From the NCBI GenBank assembly GCA_937942965.1, contig CALDGN010000104.1, positions 1 to 6,264 on the forward strand: a stretch of 6,264 nt of DNA. The letters run 5' to 3'. Source of the stretch: an uncultured Acidimicrobiales bacterium (lineage in GTDB: Bacteria; Actinomycetota; Acidimicrobiia; Acidimicrobiales; UBA10347). The notes beneath the pieces are model-generated. The model saw nothing but the letters and a program-made list of their open reading frames with translations. It had not been told where the DNA came from and made no database searches. The position numbers were made by a program, and so were the translations under genes. Within the stretch, counting starts at the first letter, position 1. Each line of letters begins with the position of its first letter. Below, one piece after another: positions 5,529-6,264 of the stretch.

Positions 5529-6264
5529 TCAGCCGACGGCGCCGGATTCGCGCAAGGCGGCGATCTCGTCGGCAGACTTGCCGAACTGGGCGAGCACGTC
5601 GTCGGTGTCGGCACCCTTGGTCGAACCCGATGTTGCGACCTCGGCCGGGGTGGCCGAAAACCGAGCTGCCGGACGTGGTTGCCGCACCGTGCCCGCTGTC
5701 GGATGCTGCCACGTGACGAGCGTTTCGTTGTGCTGCATCTGGGGATCGGCAATGGCCTGATCAGCGTCGAGGATCGGTCCGCACGGCACATCGTGTGCGA
5801 CGAGACGGGTCAGGACTTCCTCAACCGTGAGCTGGCGGAACTCTTCGGCCAGCAACGCGCCGATTGCCTGGAAGTTCTCGGGGTTGGCCATCGCCGCCAT
5901 CGTGGCGAAGCGCTCGTCTTCTTTCCACTCGGGATGGCCGAGTGCGTCGTAGAGCGCGTGGCGCATGGCGTCGCTGGCGACGAAGTAGACGAACTTGCCG
6001 TCGCTTGCCTCGGTCAGCGAATACACCGACGACAAGAGGAAGCCCGGCGACGCGTCTTCGTCGGTGAGCGTCTTGTCCATCATCCCGTCGGGCCAGAAGA
6101 AGTACATGGCCGAGTCGAGCATCGGGACTTCGACGTGTTGGCCGGCGCCGGTCTTCTCTTTGACGAGCAGCGCAGCCGTGATGGCCTGGGTGACGGTCAA
6201 CGCTGTCGACTTGTCAGCAATCAGATTGCGAACGAGATCTGGGAACGGCACCTCGGGGTTGAGC
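5529..6264 (-). CDS. CaiB/BaiF family CoA transferase or acyl-CoA racemase, C-terminal part
   Basis: About 244 codons are visible, and the frame stays open past the right edge, so the N-terminal third is missing. The family moves CoA between carboxylic acids or epimerises 2-methylacyl-CoA. The segment LVRNLIADKSTAL (about codons 10-22 of the fragment) aligns with the LLADFAGGG stretch of alpha-methylacyl-CoA racemase. The Asp encoded at 6215-6213 would be the catalytic aspartate. Next come the conserved KTGAGQHVEVPMLDSA linker (about codons 37-52), a middle subdomain with DGKFVYF, and the standard C-terminal tail GADTDDVLAQFGKSADEIA. An internal GTG at 6251 should not be taken as the start, because coding similarity continues upstream of it. 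It is first in a minus-strand run with the TehB-like methyltransferase, 4 bp apart. Together with the acyl-CoA ligase it points to CoA-thioester metabolism. Transferase and racemase cannot be told apart here. Confidence 0.9.
   Translation of the reverse strand, partial: LNPEVPFPDLVRNLIADKSTALTVTQAITAALLVKEKTGAGQHVEVPMLDSAMYFFWPDGMMDKTLTDEDASPGFLLSSVYSLTEASDGKFVYFVASDAMRHALYDALGHPEWKEDERFATMAAMANPENFQAIGALLAEEFRQLTVEEVLTRLVAHDVPCGPILDADQAIADPQMQHNETLVTWQHPTAGTVRQPRPAARFSATPAEVATSGSTKGADTDDVLAQFGKSADEIAALRESGAVG

Noticed and set aside
5218..5760. 180-codon plus-strand open frame across the methyltransferase and CoA transferase genes
   Set aside because: Arg/Pro/Ser-rich shadow translation that spans two well-supported opposite-strand genes.
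1..6264. CRISPR array, tRNA, rRNA, insertion sequence, phage or toxin-antitoxin signals
   Set aside because: No regularly spaced repeats, cloverleaf, transposase motifs, terminal inverted repeats or toxin-antitoxin-like small gene pairs were seen on either strand.

Overview
The window is GC-rich and densely coding. It looks like chromosomal DNA from a high-GC actinobacterium. The support is an LLM-type (luciferase-like, probably F420-dependent) oxidoreductase beside a small FMN/F420 split-barrel protein, an acyl-CoA ligase and a CaiB-type CoA transferase, GTG starts, and very short intergenic gaps. An Acidimicrobiia-like lineage is plausible but cannot be proven from the sequence alone.

Layout, left to right. 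(1) At 1-99 on the minus strand is the N-terminal end of a secreted protein with a clean signal peptide and a strong Shine-Dalgarno (SD) sequence. Its 5' region (100-213) is unusual. It holds a candidate promoter, a 9-bp direct repeat with 11-bp period, and a long imperfect inverted repeat that would bury the whole SD in an RNA stem. (2) At 328-1890 on the minus strand is a complete acyl-CoA ligase of the AMP-binding superfamily. (3) Divergent from it across a 73-bp gap is a three-gene plus-strand cluster: a class I SAM methyltransferase (1964-2548), an LLM-class oxidoreductase (2619-3470) and a pyridoxamine-phosphate-oxidase-like split-barrel protein (3485-3925). (4) Converging on it, with the two stop codons touching (3925/3926), is a minus-strand four-gene run: a partial CaiB/BaiF CoA transferase (5529-6264), a second and unrelated SAM methyltransferase (4982-5524), a membrane-anchored or secreted protein of unknown function (4387-4935) and a single-domain cupin (3926-4342).

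Functionally, the acyl-CoA ligase and the CoA transferase/racemase-family protein suggest CoA-thioester catabolism of fatty, steroid-side-chain or aromatic acids. The LLM protein and split-barrel protein form a plausible flavin/F420 redox pair. The methyltransferases, the cupin and the anchored protein have no substrate that the sequence reveals. Most of the window is ordinary accessory metabolism. The one item that stands out is the regulatory-looking 5' region of the secreted-protein gene at the left edge, which continues outside the window.
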